Shown here: piece by piece, positions 57,371 through 64,000 of the stretch
Numbering within the stretch: the first letter of the stretch is position 1
Layout of the letters: each line of letters begins with the position of its first letter
Origin: Antedon bifida
Taxonomy: Eukaryota; Echinodermata; Crinoidea; Comatulida; Antedonidae
Assembly (NCBI GenBank): GCA_963402885.1
Contig: OY727095.1
Coordinates: 15,629,001 to 15,693,000, forward strand
Direction of reading: 5' to 3'
DNA length: 64,000 nucleotides
Position numbers and translations under genes: made by a program
Notes under the pieces: generated by a model
Database searches by the model: none
The model's input: only the letters and a program-made list of their open reading frames with translations
What the model was told of the DNA's origin: nothing

Positions 57371-60300
57371 ATGTGATTGTAAATATCTTTTTTTTCATCT
57401 TCATCTTCTTTGTTATTCTTCTTTCTTTCCCGGATTTTTGTGCGTCGCATATCCCCTATTGCTTGTGAATATATCTTTTGTATAACTTTGTCATTATATG
57501 GACATTTACCTGAAGTTGTGCACCTCCATATTTTTAATGACGTTAGAGTCGCGCAGCGTAAGTTACGCGCGATTTTATGAATTTCAATGATAGATCATAG
57601 ATTATAAACCAAAAGTCATTTTGTTTTGACACTTAGTGAAAATTTAAGTCATATCAAGGGCAAACTTTCTATGGATTAAAAATGACATGTTTCACAAGAA
57701 GTTACGCGCGCACGCGCATTTAAAATTTAAAAATGCGCAAAATTCTAATCAACTTTCTACGCTGATCATGACAATTTAAACATGTCAAAAATTCCCACGC
57801 GCGCGAAAAAAATTACGCGTAAGATGAGCACGGAGCATGAAAATCATGTGTTTTTTTCTTGAATTATGATTTTACAGCCTTTCTTAGTCATTTTAAAAAA
57901 GATTTACATCATTTCAAATTAAAATGACGTCATACGAACACGTTGATTTAGACAATTTGCGCGCGTTTTAGTTGCAAAAGTGACAACATATTGTCAAAAT
58001 TAAGCCTATTTTTAATCTATTATAGCTCCTCAGGATCATCCACGACCCCCAATTTTTTTAATTTAATATGTAAGCAGATATGTTGTAGATATGAATTCAT
58101 GCAGAACCTTTACCGCTCGGATGTTATGACGTCATCGTGTGGCCACACGAATGTAAAATATAGGATGTTTTACTCTTTCGTTATTGCTCATCATATTAAA
58201 TAGAGCGCATCTCACTTTTACGTGCCCAAAATTCTTCAAATTTGATTTAATGTAATTATTTAGATAATTATCTTCTAAAATTGTTATCTTTATATGTCAA
58301 TTTGATGACGTCATCGTGTTAATAATTGGATTTAAAAGATGGGTCTCATAATTTTGTCTATGCTACACTGTATATAACATATACAGTTTATTCTGTAAAA
58401 TACTGTAATATGATGTATGCTACATAATAGGTACAATTCAGCACTGTAAACATATTTATTTCATGTCATAGGATGGCATAATAATTGTCGAGGTTCATAT
58501 GGTTAAGTATGTGCATGTTGCGTTTGCGCGGATAACCCGAACTCGTCAAAGTGACGAGTTCAAATCTAGTGTATAACTTTGTCATTATATGGACATTTAC
58601 CTGAAGTTGTGCACCTCCATATTTTGAATGACGTCAGAGTTGCGCAACGTGACTTACGCGCGATTTTATGAATTTCCATGATTGATCATAGGATAAAAAA
58701 TAAAAGTCATTTTGTATTGACATTTGGTGAATATTTAAGTCATATCAAGGGCAAACTTTCTATGGATTAAAAATGGCATGTTTTACAAGAAGTTACGCGT
58801 GCACGCGCATTTAAAGTTTCAAAATACGCAAAATTAATTTCTAATCAATTTTCTGCGCTGATCATGACATTTTGAGCATGTCAAAAATTCCCGCGCGCGC
58901 AAAAATGTTTACGCGTAACATGCGCGTGGAGCATGAAAATCATGTTTTTTCTCTTGAATTGTGATTTTCCAGCCTTTCCTAGTCATTTTCAAAAAGATTG
59001 ACATAATTTCAAATTAAAATGACGTCATACAAACACGTTGATTTAGACCATTTGCGCGCGTTTTAGTTTAAAAAGTTATAAAACTTTGACAACATGTGGG
59101 CATTTACGTGAAGTTGTGCACCTCCTATTTTGAATGACGTCAGAGTTGCGCAACGTGACTTACGCGCGATTTTATGATTTTTAATGATTGATCATAGCTT
59201 AAAAACCAAGCGTAATTTTTTTTTTACCCTTTATGAAAATTTAAGTCATATCAAGGGCAAACTTTTAGTTAACTAAAAATGGCGTGTTTTACAAGAAGTT
59301 ACGCGCGCACGCGCATTTAAAATTTTAAAATGCGCAAAATTAATTTCTAATCAACTTTTTACGCCATTCATGACATTTTGCGCATGTCAAAATTTCCCGC
59401 GCGCGCGAACAATTTTACGCGTGCAGTGCGCACGCAGCATGAAAATCATGTTTTTTCTATTAAATTGTGATTTTCCAGCCTTTCCTAGTCATTTTTAAAA
59501 AGATTGACATCATTTCAAATTAAAATGACGTCATACGTACACGTTGATTTAGACCATTTGCATGCGTTTTAGTTGCAAAAGTTACAAAATATTGTCAAAA
59601 TTATGCCTATTTTGAATCTATTATAGCTCCTCAGGATCAACCGTTACCCCCGAGTTTTTTAACTTAATATGTAAGCAGATATGTTGTAGATATGAATTCA
59701 TGCAGAATTTTTTCCTTACGGATGTTGTGACGTCATCGTATGGCCACACAAATGTAAAAAATAGGATTTTTGTCTCTTTCGTTATTGCTCATCACATTCA
59801 ATAAAGCGCATCACGCTTATCCGTCTTCCATTTTCTCCGAGATTTTAATATTATCTAGGTCAATCAACTATCTTTCGCATGAGTTAAAAATATTTTAATT
59901 TTTATAACGTCATCATGCCTAAAAATTTAAATTACGTGGGTCATTAATTTTATCTTTACAGTAAATTTTAATCTGTTATAGCTCGTAAGAATAAAATGTG
60001 ATAATCACGATTAAAACGTTTTCTGGAAGCTATTGGATTGTAGATGCGAACTTATGTGAACATTTTGTCAATCAGATGTAGTGACGTCATCATATGGCCA
60101 GTTGAATAAAAAAAGTCGTATTTTCATATTTTGCGTCATAGTTCATCACATTTAAAAGAGCGCGCATCTATATTTTACGTATCCAAATTTCTTCTACACG
60201 GTAATATGTTGTTGCTGAGATAATATCCTTCCGAAATTATTATTTTAGTGTTTCATTTTGATACCGTCGCCATGTTAAAAAATGGAATAAATGGCGGGTC

Positions 60301-63300
60301 CCGTAATTTCACCTATTCTACACTGTATGTAATATGTATACAGATTATACTGTTTATACTGTATATACTATATGACACAAAATTGACAGAATTCAGCACT
60401 AACAACATATCATATTCTTCAGATCAGGTCATAATGCCATAATCTTTTTCTGTGTGCAAAATTCTAACGTATGACGTGCACGTGGCGTTTGTCGTGCGGA
60501 TAACTAACTCGTCAAAGTGACGAGTTTCATGTCTAGTTGGTTATCCGCACTTGGCGGATAACCCCTTGTTATTGTCAGGATCTTTTTTTTTTTTGGTTAT
60601 CCGCAACTTAGTTGCGGATAACCCTTGTGATTGTAAATATCTTTTTTTTCATCTTCATCATCTTCTTTGTTATTCTTCTTTCTTTCCCGGAATTTTGTTC
60701 GCAGCGTATCTCTAATTATGGTCAACATAAGATTGCATAACTTTGTCATAAGATTGACCTGTAGCTGTAGATGTGCAAGAAATTTCGTTATATGACGTTA
60801 GAGTCGCGCAGCGTAAGTTACGTGCGATTTTATGAATTTTAATGATTGATCATAGATTATAAACCAAAAGTCATTTTGTATTGACACTTGGTGAAAATTT
60901 AATTCATATCAAGGGCGAACTTTCTATGGATTAAAAATGGCATGTTTCACAAGAAGTTACGCGCGCAAGCGCATTTAAAATTTCAAAATGGGCAAAATTA
61001 ATTTCTAATCAACTTTCTACGCTGATCATGACATTTTGAGCATGTCAAAAATTCCCACGCGCGCAAAAAAAATTACGCGTAAGGTGCGCACGGAGCATGA
61101 AAATCATGTGTTTTTCTCTTGAATTATGATTTTACAGTTTTTCCTAATCATTTTAAAAAAGATTGACATCATTTCAAATTAAAATGACGTCATACGAACA
61201 CGTTGATTTAGACAATTTGCGCGCGTTTTAGTTACAAAAATGACAAAATATTGTCAAAATTATGCCTATTTTGAATCCATTATAGCTCCTCAGGATCATC
61301 CATGACACCCAATTTTTTTAATTTAATATGTAAGCAGATATGTTGTAGATATGAATTCATGCAGAATCTTTACCCCTCGGGTGTTATGACGTCATCGTAT
61401 GGCCACACGAATCTAAAATATAGGATTTTTTACTCTTTTGTTATTGCTCATCACATTAAATAGAGCGCATCTCGCTAATACGTATTCCATTTCCACAGAT
61501 ATTTTAAAACTCTCTAGGTCAATCAACTGTCTTTCGCATGAGTTAAAAATATTTTAATTTTTATGACGTCATCATGTTTAAAAATGTAAATAACGTGGGT
61601 CCCCTATTTTCATCTTTACAGTAAATTTCAATCTGTTATAGCTCGTCAGAATAAAAAGTGGTAATCATGATTAAAACGTTTTCTGGAAGCTATTGGATTG
61701 TAGATACGAATTCATGTGAATATTTTGCCAATCAGATGTTGTGACGTCATCATATGGCCAGTTGAATTCAAAAAGTCATATTTTCATCCCTTGCGTAAAA
61801 GTTCATTGCGTTTAAACGAGAGCGCATCTTTCTTTTACGTTTTCAAAATTCTTCAAATTTGTATTAATGTAATTATTTAGATAATTATCTTCTAAAATTG
61901 TTTTCCTTATATGTCAATTTGATGACATCATCGTGTTAATAATTGGATTTAAAAGACGTAGACAATATTAAAATCTCGGGGGAAATGGAATACGTATAAG
62001 CGAGATGCGCTCTGTTGAATATGATGAGCAATAACGAAAGAGACAAAAATCATATATTTTACATTCGTGTGGCCATACGATGACGTCATAACATCCGAGA
62101 GGTAAAAATTCTGCATGAATTCATTTCTACAATTTATCTTCTTGCATAATAAGTTAAAAAAATTAGGGGTCACCTTCGATCCTAAAGAGCTATAATAGAT
62201 TCAAAATAGGCATTATTTTGACAATATTGTATAACTTTTTAAACTAAAACGCGCGCAAATGGTCTAAATCAACGTGTTTGTATGACGTCATTTTAATTTG
62301 AAATTATGTCAATCTTTTTGAAAATGACTAGGAAAGGCTGGACAATGACAATTCAAGAGAAAAAACATGATTTTCATGCTCCGTGCGCATCTTACGCGTA
62401 AATTTTTTCGCACGCGCTGGAATTTTTGACATGCTCAAAATGTCATGATCAGCGCAGAAATATGATTAGAAATTAATTTTGCGCATTTTGAAACTTTAAA
62501 TGCGCGTGTGCGCGTAACTTCTTGTAAAACATGCCATTTTTAATCCATAGAAAGTTTGCCTTTGATATGACTTAAATATTCATCAAATTTCAATACAAAA
62601 TGACTTTTATTTTTTATCCTATAAACAATCATTGAAATTCATGAAATCGCGCGTAAGTCACGTTGCGCAACTCTGACGTCATTCAAAATATGGAGGTGCA
62701 CAACTTCAGGTAAATGTCCATATAATGACAAAGTTATACAAAAGATATATTCACAAGCAATAGGGGATATGCTGCTCACAAAAATCCGGGAAAGAAAGAA
62801 GAACAAAGATGATGAAAAACTAGATTTGAACTCGTCACTTTGACGAGTTCGGGTTATCCGCGCAAACGCAACATGCACATACTTAACCATATGAACCTCG
62901 ACAATTATTATGCCATCCTATGACATGAAATAAATATGTTTACAGTGCTGAATTGTACCTATTATGTAGCATACATCATATTACAGTATTTTACAGAATA
63001 AACTGTATATGTTATATACAGTGTAGCATAGACAAAATTATGAGACCCATCTTTTAAATCCAATTATTAACACGATGACGTCATCAAATTGACATATAAA
63101 GATAACAATTTTAGAAGATAATTATCTAAATAATTACATTAAATCAAATTTGAAGAATTTTGGGCACGTAAAAGTGAGATGCGCTCTATTTAATATGATG
63201 AGCAATAACGAAAGAGTAAAACATCCTATATTTTACATTCGTGTGGCCATACGATGACGTCATAACATCCGAGAGGTAAAGGTTCTGCATGAATTCATAT

Positions 63301-64000
63301 CTACAACATATCTGCTTACAATTACATATTAAATTAAAAAAATTGGGGGTCGTGGATGATCCTGAGGAGCTATAATAGATTAAAAATAGGCTTAATTTTG
63401 ACAAAATTTTGTCACTTTTGCAACTAAAACGCGCGCAAATGGTCTAAATCAACGTGTTCGTATGACGTCATTTCAATTTGAAATGATGTAAATCTTTTTT
63501 AAAATGACCAAGAAAGGCTGTAAAATCATAATTCAAGAAAAAAACACATGATTTTCATGCTCCGTGCGCACCTTACGCGTAATTTTTTTCGCGCGCGTGG
63601 GAATTTTTGACATGTTTAAATTGTCATGATCAGCGTAGAAAGTTGATTAGAAATTAATTTTGCGCATTTTTAAATTTTAAATGCGCGTGCCCGCGTAACT
63701 TCTTGTGAAACATGTCATTTTTAATCCATAGAAAGTTTGCCCTTGATATGACTTAAATTTTCACAAAGTGTCAAAACAAAATGACTTTTGGTTTATAATC
63801 TATGATCAATCATTGAAATTCATAAAATCGCGCGTAACTTACGCTGCGCGACTCTAACGTCATTAAAAATATGGAGGTGCACAACTTCAGGTAAATGTCC
63901 ATATAATGACAAAGTTATACAAAAGATATATTCACAAGCAATAGGGGATATGCGACGCACAAAAATCCGGGAAAGAAAGAAGAATAACAAAGAAGAAGAC
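57371..64000. repeat. Direct and inverted copies of a ~1.2-kb non-coding unit
   Basis: The landmarks TATAACTTTGTCATTATATG, TTGTGCACCTCCAT, GTTACGCGCG, AAAATGACGTCATACG and AAGCAGATATGTTGTAG recur in order on the plus strand from about 57480, 58566, 59080 and 60735. They recur on the minus strand in 61960-62760 and 63180-64000. The stretch 57371-58570 is the mirror image of 62820-64000, including the CTAGATTTGAACTCGTC border. The units hold about 20 TGACGTCA sites and no coding frame. The repeat runs off the right edge. Confidence 0.85.

Noticed and set aside
56870-60442. Pair of nearly identical 64-codon ORFs (56870 and 60248)
   Set aside because: They lie in a non-coding direct repeat, the coding and non-coding parts look equally conserved, and there is no domain.

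Overview
This is an AT-rich animal nuclear sequence: genes have many short introns with GT/AG borders, and non-LTR retrotransposons, inverted-repeat DNA elements and satellites are abundant. No virus, LTR element or bacterial gene was seen. A gene joining death-effector-like domains to a Roc-COR-type GTPase, a lone TIR-domain gene, and LINEs starting with a 2A-like peptide plus a PHD finger fit an invertebrate deuterostome, most likely an echinoderm or relative. That assignment is inference, not proof.

Host genes, all on the minus strand. (1) 152-689: the first coding exon of a gene with two death-effector-like domains, running off the left edge. (2) 13412-14728: four exons of a gene with a complete TIR domain. 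(3) 35569-55745: a gene of about 21 exons and about 1,190 residues, ordered DED-like pair, Roc-like GTPase, COR, cysteine-rich patch, second DED-like pair, Ser/Gly/Ala-rich repeat linker. It ends in one of two mutually exclusive tails that are both in phase with the same 39-nt exon: a basic CaaX-box tail (ending GCKLL) or a transmembrane tail. Genes 1 and 3 share a homologous first exon, so the window looks like part of an innate-immune or cell-death gene cluster.

Mobile DNA. 1.5-10.9 kb is a LINE pile-up: a 5'-truncated copy, a full-length uninterrupted 1,164-residue copy, a perfect 1,187-bp tandem duplication across its 5' end, and the 5' half of a third LINE. 14.8-17.1 kb holds nested inverted-repeat elements. 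18.5-19.5 kb holds three tandem 364-bp units, each with a tRNA-like gene of odd anticodon. 19.5-23.2 kb has a 34-bp perfect inverted repeat, a hammerhead-like motif and a decayed LINE. 27.2-30.4 kb is a 3.1-kb element ended by arrays of a short motif, containing a 20-bp palindrome that looks like a hAT-type element reduced to its two ends with an intact 8-bp target duplication. 30.6-31.4 kb is the longer relative of that palindrome. 25.9-26.5 kb is a 60-bp minisatellite and 32.8-35.1 kb a 62-bp satellite with two insertions of one small element.

The large gene's introns hold a LINE with its own insertion (51.5-54.0 kb), a 3-kb foldback element starting about 11 bases inside an intron (42.7-45.7 kb), and a 1.6-kb inverted-repeat element (39.5-41.2 kb). 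From 56.3 kb to the right edge is non-coding repeat: about a dozen short hairpins built on TTATCCGC, then direct and inverted copies of a ~1.2-kb unit carrying about 20 copies of TGACGTCA.
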